From Brumimicrobium glaciale (GTDB taxonomy: Bacteria; Bacteroidota; Bacteroidia; Flavobacteriales_D; Crocinitomicaceae): a stretch of DNA of 64,000 bases. This document shows, in pieces, positions 1 to 8,544 of the stretch (its first letter is position 1; every line of letters begins with the position of its first letter). The notes under the pieces are model-generated. The model made no database searches. It had not been told where the DNA came from and worked only from the letters and a program-made list of their open reading frames with translations. Position numbers and translations under genes: made by a program. The stretch covers positions 434,001 through 498,000 of the forward strand of contig NZ_SETE01000002.1 in NCBI RefSeq assembly GCF_004152935.1, given 5' to 3'.

Positions 1-50
1 TTGTTGACCGCGATCAGATGGTTGTCCTCATAAATAACGTCAATTGCCAT
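1..50 (-). CDS. RluA-family pseudouridine synthase, N-terminal fragment
   Basis: Only the first 16 codons are in the window; the gene runs off the left edge. An ATG at 50-48 (minus strand) opens a frame reading MAIDVIYEDNHLIAVN. The YEDNHLIAVNK signature is typical of the first strand of RluA/RluC/RluD-type RNA pseudouridine synthases, which isomerise uridine in rRNA or tRNA. It starts 2 nt after the panB stop codon, so the two genes are probably co-transcribed. Family assignment rests on this short motif only; the target uridine cannot be told. Confidence 0.6.
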   Translation of the reverse strand, partial: MAIDVIYEDNHLIAVN

Positions 51-52
51 TC

Positions 53-868
53 CTAGTATTGTTCTTCTTTATTAGGGAAATCTCCAGAACGCACATCGCT
101 GATATAGCTTTTCACTGCGTTTGTCATTTCTTCGAATAAGTTATGGTATTTACGCAAGAAACGTGGATTAAAGTCATTGTTGATCCCCAACATATCGTGA
201 ACCACCAAAACTTGTCCATCAACTCCTCCACCAGCACCAATTCCAATAATTGGAATATTTACTTCCTTAGCAACTTTTGCTGCTAATTCAGCAGGAATTT
301 TCTCCAAAACGATAGAAAAACATCCAGCTGCTTCCAATGCCTTAGCATCTTCAATCAAGCGATTTGCTTCTTCCTCTTGCTTAGCTCTTACCACGTAAGT
401 TCCAAACTTATAAATTGATTGTGGCGTTAATCCCAAATGTCCCATAACTGGAATTCCAGCCGTAAGAATACGTGTAATAGATTCAATGATCTCTTGTCCA
501 CCTTCCATTTTCACAGCGTGTCCACCAGATTCTTTCATAATTCGAATCGCAGTCACCAACGCTTCTTTCGAATTCCCTTGGTAAGAACCAAAAGGCATAT
601 CCACCACTACCAAAGCACGTTCTACCGCACGAACTACAGAAGCCGCATGATAAATCATTTGGTCCAAAGTAATTGGCAAAGTTGTTTCGTGTCCAGCCAT
701 CACATTCGAAGCCGAATCTCCAACCAAAATGACATCAATTCCAGCAGAATCAATAATTTTAGCCATCGAAAAATCATATCCAGTTAACATCGAGATTTTC
801 TCTTTGTTATCTTTCATTTCTTGCAACGTATGAGTGGTTACACGCTTCACATTCTTATGTACAGACAT
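53..868 (-). CDS. panB: 3-methyl-2-oxobutanoate hydroxymethyltransferase
   Basis: PanB transfers a hydroxymethyl group from methylene-tetrahydrofolate to 2-oxoisovalerate, the first committed step of pantothenate (coenzyme A) synthesis, in the cytoplasm. Family hallmarks are visible: the [19 protein letters not shown] opening, a [15 protein letters not shown] metal/substrate loop, DMPFGSYQ, a KMEGG motif, [11 protein letters not shown] and [18 protein letters not shown] near the C-terminus. The product is 271 aa, normal for the family. The frame is open further upstream to 907, but the ATG at 868 is preferred because a TACATTTG promoter element lies at 886-893 and homologous proteins start near this point. 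A pseudouridine synthase gene follows after 2 nt. Confidence 0.95.
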   Translation of the reverse strand: MSVHKNVKRVTTHTLQEMKDNKEKISMLTGYDFSMAKIIDSAGIDVILVGDSASNVMAGHETTLPITLDQMIYHAASVVRAVERALVVVDMPFGSYQGNSKEALVTAIRIMKESGGHAVKMEGGQEIIESITRILTAGIPVMGHLGLTPQSIYKFGTYVVRAKQEEEANRLIEDAKALEAAGCFSIVLEKIPAELAAKVAKEVNIPIIGIGAGGGVDGQVLVVHDMLGINNDFNPRFLRKYHNLFEEMTNAVKSYISDVRSGDFPNKEEQY

Positions 869-885
869 AATTGTTTTGTTTTCTG

Positions 886-893
886 CAAATGTA
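886..893 (-). promoter_or_regulatory. -7 promoter element of panB
   Basis: Minus-strand TACATTTG matches the Bacteroidota TAnnTTTG consensus exactly and sits 17 nt upstream of the chosen panB start. No good TTG -33 element lies at the usual 17-23 nt distance, so this is half a promoter by sequence. Confidence 0.5.
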
Positions 894-946
894 CGAGAAC
901 AAATCAAATTGGGTGTTGAAATTTGGGAAATTTGTGTGGGATTTGC

Positions 947-990
947 GTAGGGGCGGTTTGTGTAAGGGCGGTTTGCAAACCGCCCCTACA
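947..990. repeat. REP-type palindrome, copy 1, with a half copy
   Basis: Positions 961-990 form a 30-bp palindrome centred on TTTGCAAA with arms of the GTAGGGGCGG type (one mismatched pair). A partial direct copy of the left arm lies just before it at 947-960. The right arm supplies the TAG stop codon (986-988) of the transposase gene. The same motif recurs at 1542-1561 and 1776-1811, bracketing the transposase, as expected for the substrate of a REP-associated transposase. Confidence 0.85.
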
Positions 991-1483
991 CATCATCCCA
1001 ATTCCTCACATTATCATTGATGTATTTCTTCACATTCATCAGACTAGGTTCATCTTTAATTATTCTATCATCAAAACTTCGCTGCCAAAAAGAGGATTTA
1101 TACAGATTATTTGCAACTACTTTTCTAGTTACAGCACCTTTAAAACCTCTAACTATCGCGCCCAATGAATTTTTCGGAGCTTTAAATTGACCAACTTCAT
1201 TCTCCTTGTTTACAGAATGTCTTATCTCTACGATTGCATGAAAATGATTTGGCATAATTACATAGTCGTGAAGTTGAATGTTTTTACGCAATTTCTCTGT
1301 GATTTTCCATTCTTCTTCCAAAACTTGTCCAATTTTGGTTAATTCTAGCTTTCCATTTTCTATACGACTCAACAATTTCAGCTTATCTTCTACATTAACT
1401 GTTATAAAATAAAAGCCCATGGAAGAGTAATCATAACCTTTAAGTCGAACGCTTTTGCGGTGGTGTTTTTCTGGGTTAAACAT
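986..1483 (-). CDS. REP-associated tyrosine transposase (RAYT), IS200-like Y1/HUH family
   Basis: A single-strand DNA transposase-like protein of 165 aa, related to IS200/IS605 TnpA and to the E. coli RAYT. Visible motifs: an N-terminal RLKGYDYSSMGFYFITVNV strand, the metal-binding HUH motif as His80-Phe-His82 in MPNHFHAIV, a WQRSFDDRII segment, and Tyr154 in VKKYINDN at the place of the catalytic tyrosine (E. coli RAYT Tyr115). All key residues are present, so it may be active. It is flanked by palindromes of one family on both sides; in known RAYTs these are the cleaved substrates. Its stop codon lies inside the downstream palindrome. Confidence 0.9.
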   Translation of the reverse strand: MFNPEKHHRKSVRLKGYDYSSMGFYFITVNVEDKLKLLSRIENGKLELTKIGQVLEEEWKITEKLRKNIQLHDYVIMPNHFHAIVEIRHSVNKENEVGQFKAPKNSLGAIVRGFKGAVTRKVVANNLYKSSFWQRSFDDRIIKDEPSLMNVKKYINDNVRNWDDV

Positions 1484-1541
1484 AATATTTGATTTAAGTA
1501 TTATGTTAAGATAGTGAAAAAAATGAGATTGTTTGTAATAA

Positions 1542-1561
1542 TGTAGGGGCGATTTGCAAAT
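1542..1561. repeat. REP-type half palindrome, copy 2
   Basis: One arm and the centre of the transposase-associated palindrome (TGTAGGGGCGATTTGCAAAT) without the returning arm. It marks the left border of the 14-bp tandem array. Confidence 0.75.
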
Positions 1562-1590
1562 GTGTAATGGATATGTGCGATGGATATGGG

Positions 1591-1780
1591 TGGTGGATGT
1601 TGGGTGGTGGATGTTGGGTGGTGGATGTTGGGTGGTGGATGTTGGGTGGTGGATGTTGGGTGGTGGATGTTGGGTGGTGGATGTTGGGTGGTGGATGTTG
1701 GGTGGTGGATGTTGGGTGGTGGATGTTGGGTGGTGGATGTTGGGTGGTGGATGTTGGGTGGTGGATGTTGGGTGGTGGTG
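1591..1780. repeat. 14-bp tandem array, 13 exact copies
   Basis: Thirteen perfect head-to-tail copies of TGGTGGATGTTGGG run from 1591 to 1772, followed by a partial unit to 1780. Two degenerate precursors (GATGGATATGGG-like) precede it from about 1565. Because 14 is not a multiple of 3, all frames stay open on both strands, which produces spurious Gly/Trp- and Pro/His-rich reading frames. The array sits between a half and a complete REP palindrome and downstream of the nucleotidase gene. The stretch 1484-1803 otherwise holds no gene. Confidence 0.95.
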
Positions 1781-1811
1781 TAGGGGCGATTTGCAAATCG
1801 CCCCTACACCA
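1776..1811. repeat. REP-type palindrome, copy 3 (36-bp perfect)
   Basis: A perfect 36-bp inverted repeat centred on TTTGCAAA with GTAGGGGCGA arms, same family as the copies at 947-990 and 1542-1561. Its right arm holds the TAG stop (1804-1806) of the metallophosphatase gene. It may also act as a hairpin 3' end for that transcript. Confidence 0.9.
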
Positions 1812-2712
1812 TCACCAAATCATGTCGCTTGTTCCTCTTCTTCTCCCCTAGAAAGAAATCAATCCTCCCCATAGCCAATCCAGCCCAACCCACCTGATTT
1901 ATCAGCACCTTTTCGCCCAATCTGTTAAAATGAATTTCTGGTTTAGGCAAAAAGGTATGCGTGTGTCCACCAATAATGAGGTCTATGTTTTCTGTTTCGG
2001 AAGCCAATAATTGATCGTTGTCTAAAAATTGTTTGGGTTTGTAGCCTAAGTGGGAAAGACAAATCACTAAATCACATTTTTCTTCAAAGCGAAGATGTTT
2101 GGCTATTCGGTTGGCTATTGGAATTGGTTTTAACCATTCTGTATCTTGGAAATGCGCTTTTGCAACTAGGCCGTTTAGTCCAACTCCTAAACCGAAAACT
2201 CCAACTTTAAAAGGTCCTTTATTGAAGATTTGGTATTCCTTTGTGACGTCTTTTAGGATAGTATTGTCGAAATTATAGTTTGAACAGACGAAAGGAAATT
2301 TGCCATATTGATAGGCGTTTATGAAACCATCTAATCCGGCATCGAAATCATGATTCCCCATTGTTGCACAATCGTAGCCCATGTGGGTCATGAGTTTCAT
2401 TTCTAATTCTCCGTGGAATTTATTGAAATAAGGTGTTCCTTGGAAAATATCTCCTGCATCAAATAACAGTACATTTTTCTCTTGTTTTCTTATTTCTTTT
2501 AATAAAGCGTATCTTCTAGCTACTCCTCCTTGATTTGGATATTTGGCGTGAGTAGCTGGAAATGTTTCAATATTTGAATGGGTGTCGTTGGTATGAAGAA
2601 TGGTGATTTTCTCTAAGTTTTGAGGATCTTTTGGGAAACTCAATAAACTTGGACTAATGGCTAATCCTGCTCCAACAACTATGCTTTTTTGTAAAAATAT
2701 GCGACGTTCCAT
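1804..2712 (-). CDS. 5'-nucleotidase metallophosphatase domain protein (N-terminal half of a split UshA-type enzyme)
   Basis: A 302-aa secreted metallophosphatase that should release phosphate from nucleotides together with the neighbouring C-domain protein. It carries the complete two-metal site: HTNDTHS (Asp43, His45), FDAGD (85-88), GNHDFD (119-124), the SHLG histidine and GGHTHT. The N-terminus MERRIFLQKS plus a hydrophobic run fits a twin-arginine (Tat) signal. The usual substrate-specificity C-terminal domain is missing from this protein and is encoded by the gene just upstream, 1 nt away. The last residues and stop codon come from a REP palindrome, so the C-terminus may have been trimmed or rewritten. 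Confidence 0.88.
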   Translation of the reverse strand: MERRIFLQKSIVVGAGLAISPSLLSFPKDPQNLEKITILHTNDTHSNIETFPATHAKYPNQGGVARRYALLKEIRKQEKNVLLFDAGDIFQGTPYFNKFHGELEMKLMTHMGYDCATMGNHDFDAGLDGFINAYQYGKFPFVCSNYNFDNTILKDVTKEYQIFNKGPFKVGVFGLGVGLNGLVAKAHFQDTEWLKPIPIANRIAKHLRFEEKCDLVICLSHLGYKPKQFLDNDQLLASETENIDLIIGGHTHTFLPKPEIHFNRLGEKVLINQVGWAGLAMGRIDFFLGEKKRNKRHDLVMV

Positions 2713-2713
2713 A

Positions 2714-3424
2714 TTACCATTTTATGCGGTTATCCAAAATTGGACGAAGTGTATCTATTGCTTCCACCCTTTTTATTAATGCTTCTCTGAGGAAGATTCC
2801 AGTATCTGTAGTTTTATAGCTTCTTTTAAAAAAGCTCATGTTATCTCCTCCATTTGACAAATAATCGGTGGTGATGACATATAATGTATCTTCTAAAATT
2901 GCTTGGTTGTTAAAACTAATTTCAACTCCATTAATTTGAAATCCTCCGATGGGTTCGCCACCTGAATTCTTTAAATAAGCAACAATCGATGCTAATTCAC
3001 TTGTTGGAAGTTTTGCCAAAACAATGGTGTTATCGAATGGCATTAGTCGGTAAATATCTCCTACAGTAATATTCCCTTTTGAAATGGGTGATCTTAGACC
3101 ACCATGATTCATAATAGAAATATAATGTTTGCCTTTCAACCAATCGTATTCTTTGAGGTAATTTTCTGTTTCATCGATTACGAAATTTCCCAAAGCTCCT
3201 TCAGGTCGGTCTCGCAATAAATCTCCAGTGGCAAATCCTATTACTCGGTCCATATTGGCAGCCAATTCTTTTTTAAATGGCGCAATAAAAGCCTGCAGAC
3301 TATCATCTGGAGATGTAGCAGTATTGATTTCAACTTTATCAGTTTGGACAAATACAGAAGCAGAAGAGCAGGCCCAAAGACCTGCTCCTAATGCTAATAT
3401 CCATAAAATTTGAAAAACTTTCAT
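2714..3424 (-). CDS. 5'-nucleotidase C-terminal-domain lipoprotein
   Basis: A 236-aa protein consisting almost only of the 5'-nucleotidase C-terminal (substrate-binding) domain. Family motifs: GALGNFVIDE near residue 95, MNHGGLRSPISKGNIT and the DIYRLMPFDNTIV segment. The signal sequence ends in LWAC with Cys19, a lipobox, so it is probably anchored in the outer or inner membrane. Normal UshA-type enzymes carry this domain behind the metallophosphatase domain in one chain; here it is a separate gene placed before it, separated by 1 nt. The two products presumably form the active enzyme together. Upstream lies the endonuclease gene after 15 nt. Confidence 0.88.
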   Translation of the reverse strand: MKVFQILWILALGAGLWACSSASVFVQTDKVEINTATSPDDSLQAFIAPFKKELAANMDRVIGFATGDLLRDRPEGALGNFVIDETENYLKEYDWLKGKHYISIMNHGGLRSPISKGNITVGDIYRLMPFDNTIVLAKLPTSELASIVAYLKNSGGEPIGGFQINGVEISFNNQAILEDTLYVITTDYLSNGGDNMSFFKRSYKTTDTGIFLREALIKRVEAIDTLRPILDNRIKW

Positions 3425-3439
3425 GGTTTATATCATCTA

Positions 3440-5725
3440 TTATTGAACGATAATTCTTTTTACCAAATTACCTTTTTCTGTATTAATATTCAACAAATAA
3501 GTTCCTGCATTGAATTTCGTAACATCTACTTCAACGAATTCTGTTGCTGCAGTGAATGTTCCAACTGTTCTTCCAGTCATATCCGTTACATTAATTGATG
3601 TGATTTTAACTCCATTCAATTGAACATAAACGATTTCATTACTTGGATTAGGGAAAATAGACAAGTTGTTTTCAATAAAGTTAGAAGACAATCCTAATTC
3701 ACATCCTTCTGAAATGTAAGAAACAGCGTAGAAATCAACATAACAAGCGAAATCAGCACTATCAATGTAAGGATTTCTATTGTTTTGAATACTGTAAATT
3801 AACTCATGACGAGCAATTTCGTAACTATCTGGCACATCATCAAAGTGCCATTTTTTCAATACGTCTTGCTCTTGGTTTGAAGGCATTCCCCAGTTATCAC
3901 CAGTTCCACTAGCACCATTATATGCTGTTGCCATGTAGAAAATTGATCTCGCTAAGTTTCCTTTTTGCTGATCTCTTGGTTCATAAACTAATGAACCACT
4001 AGCATTTTGTCCTCTAGAACCTTCTAAATATGTAAAAGCTGGTGTTCCAACGATTTCACCGAAAGGTAGATTACTTCTTGGCGTATTTGCTTTATTTAAG
4101 TTTGTTGGATACAAGTTGTGATAATCTGCATACTCTAATTCCTCCGGTGTTCCGTTTGCTGGATTAGTTGGGAACCAAGAATGTGCATAAGTATGTTCTC
4201 TTGAATATCCTGTTGCAGTCCAATCAAAAGATCCGCTATACACTTTTTTCTCACCTGAGTAAACACAAGTAATGTAGCTTTCTCCTGCTAATGTATCTAA
4301 AGCTTCAAAACCATCCATTAATAATGTCTTATATAAAAAGTAAGAACTATAATTATGAGGATTAATTAAAGCAGTTAAGTCATCAGTTAAAGTTGATGTT
4401 CCAGTATTTAAAGCACCATAATAAGAACCAATGTTACTTCCACTCGACATTTGATTATCAATTGCAACATCTGTTTGGTTGTAGTTAACAAAGTTTCCAT
4501 AACCATTTAAAACATAAACCGCAAAATGGTAGTCTATATCTGCACGAATTCCTCTAGGAGTAAAAGTTTCAGAATTTCCAACATAAGCAACTTTACTATC
4601 ACCGATCACATCTCCTCTTAAGTACGAAGTTCCATCAACAGGAACTCCAGTTGGAGTGCTTCCTTCTTTCCAAAGAATAAGGAAACCTTCACCATCAAAA
4701 GAAGCATGGCTCTGAACATTCATAGTGTACGCTTGAACATTTGTAATTCCAATAATCGATGTTCCAAAACTTGGCTCTGTTGCTAAATTATCATTCCCAA
4801 TTCCGTATAAATTCAAAGTAAAAACTGGATCAGTAGGATCATCAGATGATATAGCAATTGTTGAAATTCTAGAACCGTTTACTGTTGTAGAAAAAGCTAT
4901 ATTTCCAGTAACACTTCCAGCACCTGCGATAGCTCCAGTTACTAAATTCGTTGAGAAATCAGCTGCAGCAGCACCAGCGAAATTAATCGCAGAAACTGTT
5001 AAATTGTTAACTCCAATATTTTTTAATTCAATTGGTGTAGAAGCTGTAGTTCCAATTTGAATAGTAGCACCGTTTAAAACAGGTGTTCCATCAACTAAAA
5101 CCTCAATTTTCTTGTCCGGAGCAGTATATCCAAAGATATCATTTATATCACGCGGCAACAATTGGAAAAGTCCGTTATATTCACTCAACAATCCAACAAC
5201 TGACTGCGCTCCACCTGGAATCGTCTGTCCTGCCATTGCTGTTCCAGAATTAATACGAAGCGTTCCTGTATTTGTACCATCTGTAAAATTGTAGTTTGTA
5301 CTATTAGCGAATGCTGCCCCTGAAGTTGGGAAAGTTACATTATCAATTCTTACCAAACGCCCTTCATACGTATTTCCTAAATCAACAATATTTATATTCC
5401 AAGGTGCAATTTCTGTTCCTGCTCCATTTGGAGTCAATGAAGTTATTGGATCTATTTCCAAAAGTCCACTAAAATCTTTAATTACTCCTGTTAAAGTTAC
5501 AGAGTCTCCTCTATTCACTCCGTTTGCCATACTACCATAAATTGGTATTCCACCCGTTGCATCTTGAATATAACGAATTGGACCTAATTCTCCACTATCA
5601 GAAGAAACCCCTTTAATAGTAACAGTAGCTCCAACTGGAAAATTACGTGCGTCATCGATACTTGTTTGAGCAAACAAGGCTGACATCGAAAACAACGCAC
5701 CAAAAAGTAAAAGTTTATTTTTCAT
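3440..5725 (-). CDS. secreted endonuclease I family protein with T9SS sorting domain
   Basis: A 761-aa extracellular nuclease expected to cut DNA/RNA outside the cell. Order of parts: signal peptide (1-20); an OB-fold-like nucleic-acid domain (about 25-195, VGATVTIKGV, DATGGIPIYG); an Ig-like choice-of-anchor region (about 205-310); a linker domain; the endonuclease I domain (about 436-665) with REHTYAHSW (509-517), YADYHNLYPT (532-541), PRDQQKGNLAR (583-593) and NRNPYID (649-655); and a T9SS type A sorting domain (686-761, FPNPS to IIVQ). It sits between a TonB receptor gene (30 nt upstream) and the split 5'-nucleotidase (15 nt downstream), which suggests joint use of extracellular nucleic acid. 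Confidence 0.92.
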   Translation of the reverse strand: MKNKLLLFGALFSMSALFAQTSIDDARNFPVGATVTIKGVSSDSGELGPIRYIQDATGGIPIYGSMANGVNRGDSVTLTGVIKDFSGLLEIDPITSLTPNGAGTEIAPWNINIVDLGNTYEGRLVRIDNVTFPTSGAAFANSTNYNFTDGTNTGTLRINSGTAMAGQTIPGGAQSVVGLLSEYNGLFQLLPRDINDIFGYTAPDKKIEVLVDGTPVLNGATIQIGTTASTPIELKNIGVNNLTVSAINFAGAAAADFSTNLVTGAIAGAGSVTGNIAFSTTVNGSRISTIAISSDDPTDPVFTLNLYGIGNDNLATEPSFGTSIIGITNVQAYTMNVQSHASFDGEGFLILWKEGSTPTGVPVDGTSYLRGDVIGDSKVAYVGNSETFTPRGIRADIDYHFAVYVLNGYGNFVNYNQTDVAIDNQMSSGSNIGSYYGALNTGTSTLTDDLTALINPHNYSSYFLYKTLLMDGFEALDTLAGESYITCVYSGEKKVYSGSFDWTATGYSREHTYAHSWFPTNPANGTPEELEYADYHNLYPTNLNKANTPRSNLPFGEIVGTPAFTYLEGSRGQNASGSLVYEPRDQQKGNLARSIFYMATAYNGASGTGDNWGMPSNQEQDVLKKWHFDDVPDSYEIARHELIYSIQNNRNPYIDSADFACYVDFYAVSYISEGCELGLSSNFIENNLSIFPNPSNEIVYVQLNGVKITSINVTDMTGRTVGTFTAATEFVEVDVTKFNAGTYLLNINTEKGNLVKRIIVQ

Positions 5726-5755
5726 TTTATTCTAATTTATTATGATCCTCAATTA

Positions 5756-8482
5756 TTAAAATTCGAAACCTAAGGAGAAATTCACACGAATTCCTTGACC
5801 AAAGAAAACACCTGAAGAAGTAGCGTCGAAACCACTTCCATTTTGGTTATTTCTAGCATCAGAAATATACAATGTATTTAATGCATTAAATACATTACCT
5901 CTCAAAACCAAGCTTGATTTTTCAAATTTGAAACGGTAACCAGTATGAATTGACAACATTCCATAATCAGGAATTTGCCATGACTCTTTACCTCCATTAC
6001 CACTTGCAACACTTAAAGAGAAAGGATCAAAATCACTGAAATATCGAGCGAAATGTGTATATCCTGCTTTTATATATAAACTTGGCAGGGGCTCAAAACG
6101 AATTGCTCCAGCAAATGTACTTTGCGCTGCATCTCCTACATGAACACCTTTTGCATCAAACTCAAAGATCTGACCAACAACATTAATTTGCTCAGATGAT
6201 TGCCAAGTCCAGTCACCAATAGAAACCATTCCTTCAAGTGAAAGTTTTTTAAACACTTTATAAACAGCATCAAATTCAATTCCCATGTGTAATGCATCCA
6301 TTCCATTCACGTTAGCCCTAACAAACTCTGTTGGATCGTTTGGATCAGGTACAGATACACCAAAAGGAAATGGTTTATTTTGCCACATTGTGTAGTAACC
6401 ATTAACATTTGCACTGAATTTTTTAGATCTAAATCCGTATCCAGCTTCAAATGCTAAAATATTTTCATTCAAAATTTCTTCAAAGAATTGATTGTCCTCA
6501 CTGTTAATTACATTACTAAACTGAGGAGTTCTTGACAAATATCCAGCATTAACAAAAATATTCATTTTCTCTGTAATATTGAAGTTAGCACCTGCTTTTG
6601 CAGTAAAACCAGCCAATAATTTCCAGTCAGTTTGATTGTATTTTAAATCTGGATGATCTGGGTGATAGTATTCACCCTCATATTTCACTACATCTTGTCC
6701 TCCAATATATAAAATTGTATCAGCCAAATGAATTTCTCTTTTTTGGTGATAATCAATTCCTTTATATCCGTTAATAACAGTAGATAAATTTACAAATGAT
6801 GACCATCTTCCTTTATTGTATTCTACTTGTCCAAAAGCTCCTCCCCATTGAACCAAAGCATCACGGTAATTATGGTAAGGTTGCCAACCCACTTTATCAC
6901 CCACTTTTTTCATGTTGGTAGATGCGTTTTGGTCATTAGAATTAATCCAATAATTTCCTCCTAATAAATCTGTCAATTCTGTATAATGTTCTCCTTTGTA
7001 ATAACGGTAATCTAAACCTCCAGATATTTCCCAGTTATCATTTAATTTATAATCGAATTGTGAAACACCTCCAACCCACATATGATTATTTACTGCTGAA
7101 GTAATAACTTGAGAAGATTTCAATAAAGTTGGATGATGTGATGGATCAACACTTGGAACAATAGTTCCAAAAAGTTTAACTTCTTGGTTATTTTCTATAA
7201 TTTGATCCCAATCAACATGTCCTTCCTCATCATAAAGAATTCCGCTTGAATTTTTCAAACGTTCTCCTCCACCTCTACCAATCGACATGTAAACCATGTT
7301 TGAAATAGATAATTTTTTATTCACTTTCCAAAAATCTTTCAACGTGATTTGTGGTTTGTGGTAGTAATTTCTTCTTTCTGCTTTTTGTACTCGATCTCCA
7401 TTTGAATTTGTTATGTAACCAAAATGTTGATTAGAACGAATTCCATTATCAATATTAACAGCATCTGCAGCAACTTCAATCCCTTGATTTCTTGCATATT
7501 CTGAATCCCAATATTCAATTGGTTGATTATATGTACGCTGAGCATGTTCTTGTGGAGCACCAAATCCACTTAAAGAGATCAAGTGTTTTCCCACTTTCTT
7601 TTGAATTTTTAAATAATAGAAGGCACCACGCGTACTCAATCCGTCAACCCATCCATCACCTTGTTTGTATGAACCAGAGAATAAAACTCCCCAACCATTT
7701 TTCAATTTACCTGACTTATAAGACAAAGAAGTTCTAAGGAAGTTCCCTGACCCATATTCTTGGTTCACTTTAATTTCGCGTTTCCCACCTGTAGGTTGAG
7801 TAATGATATTCATGGTTCCACCAACAGAAGGCATAGCTAATTTTGTAGCACCTAATCCACGTTGAACCTGAATTTGATTTGTAATTTGGTCTAATCCAAA
7901 CCAATTACTCCAATATACTGCTCCATTTTCCATGTCGTTTACTGGAACACCGTCTATCATTACACCGATATTTCTTTGGTTAAATCCACGAATACTAATT
8001 CTTGCATCACCATCACCACCACCTTGTTGAGTTGCGTGAACTCCTGGAGTGGAATTTAGAATCATTGGTAACTCTTGAGATCCCAATTCTTCGGTAATTT
8101 GCTTGGCTGAAATACGGGTAACAGCAACAGGAGTTTTTCTATCTACTGCCAATTGACCAATAACTTCGACTTCTTCCATTTCTTGGGTATCTCCCATAGA
8201 AAAGTCTTTAATTACAACTGGCGCATTTATAGTGATAGTTGTAAATAAAGTATCGTAAGAAAACATTGATATTCTTAATTCATATTTACCATAAGGCAAA
8301 TTTTGAATTGAATAAGACCCGTCAAGTTGTGCTTTTGATCTATAATCATCAGAAATATAGACATAAGCTCCAATAACTGGCTCATTGGTTGCATGATCTT
8401 TAATTTTTCCGTTTAGGGTTCCTTTTTGCGCAAGAGCAAAAAATGGAAGTAGGAAAGCGAGGAATATAATTTTCTTTATCAC
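5756..8482 (-). CDS. TonB-dependent outer-membrane receptor
   Basis: A 908-aa outer-membrane active transporter. It has a signal peptide (1-18), a carboxypeptidase-regulatory-like domain (about 19-105, GTLNGKIKDHATNEPVIGAY), a plug domain (about 120-230, VAVTRISAKQITEELGSQEL and SIRGFNQRNIGVMIDGVPVND), a 22-strand-type barrel and a terminal aromatic residue (FEF). No SusD partner gene is present, so it is not a classical SusCD pair. The substrate cannot be read from sequence; its position between a lamin-tail protein and a nuclease/nucleotidase set suggests a product of nucleic-acid breakdown, or a metal or phosphate-linked ligand. This is inference from neighbours only. Confidence 0.9.
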   Translation of the reverse strand: MIKKIIFLAFLLPFFALAQKGTLNGKIKDHATNEPVIGAYVYISDDYRSKAQLDGSYSIQNLPYGKYELRISMFSYDTLFTTITINAPVVIKDFSMGDTQEMEEVEVIGQLAVDRKTPVAVTRISAKQITEELGSQELPMILNSTPGVHATQQGGGDGDARISIRGFNQRNIGVMIDGVPVNDMENGAVYWSNWFGLDQITNQIQVQRGLGATKLAMPSVGGTMNIITQPTGGKREIKVNQEYGSGNFLRTSLSYKSGKLKNGWGVLFSGSYKQGDGWVDGLSTRGAFYYLKIQKKVGKHLISLSGFGAPQEHAQRTYNQPIEYWDSEYARNQGIEVAADAVNIDNGIRSNQHFGYITNSNGDRVQKAERRNYYHKPQITLKDFWKVNKKLSISNMVYMSIGRGGGERLKNSSGILYDEEGHVDWDQIIENNQEVKLFGTIVPSVDPSHHPTLLKSSQVITSAVNNHMWVGGVSQFDYKLNDNWEISGGLDYRYYKGEHYTELTDLLGGNYWINSNDQNASTNMKKVGDKVGWQPYHNYRDALVQWGGAFGQVEYNKGRWSSFVNLSTVINGYKGIDYHQKREIHLADTILYIGGQDVVKYEGEYYHPDHPDLKYNQTDWKLLAGFTAKAGANFNITEKMNIFVNAGYLSRTPQFSNVINSEDNQFFEEILNENILAFEAGYGFRSKKFSANVNGYYTMWQNKPFPFGVSVPDPNDPTEFVRANVNGMDALHMGIEFDAVYKVFKKLSLEGMVSIGDWTWQSSEQINVVGQIFEFDAKGVHVGDAAQSTFAGAIRFEPLPSLYIKAGYTHFARYFSDFDPFSLSVASGNGGKESWQIPDYGMLSIHTGYRFKFEKSSLVLRGNVFNALNTLYISDARNNQNGSGFDATSSGVFFGQGIRVNFSLGFEF

Positions 8483-8544
8483 AATGGAAAAAATTGATAT
8501 GAAAAAGGGGAGCTTTTATACTCCCCTAAATAAATTTTGAATTC

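Noticed and set aside
437-787. Open frame on the plus strand inside panB
   Set aside because: It is antisense to a strongly conserved gene and has biased, low-complexity composition (Asn/Ser/His-rich).
869-907. Longer N-terminus for panB
   Set aside because: The extension covers the promoter -7 element (886-893) and does not resemble PanB.
1591-1780. Possible CRISPR array
   Set aside because: The repeats are 14 bp and directly adjacent with no spacers, and no cas gene is present.
1506-1874. Open frames rich in Pro/His (minus) or Gly/Trp/Val (plus) across 1506-1874
   Set aside because: They are produced by the 14-bp repeat, which keeps all frames open; no start region, promoter or homology supports a gene.
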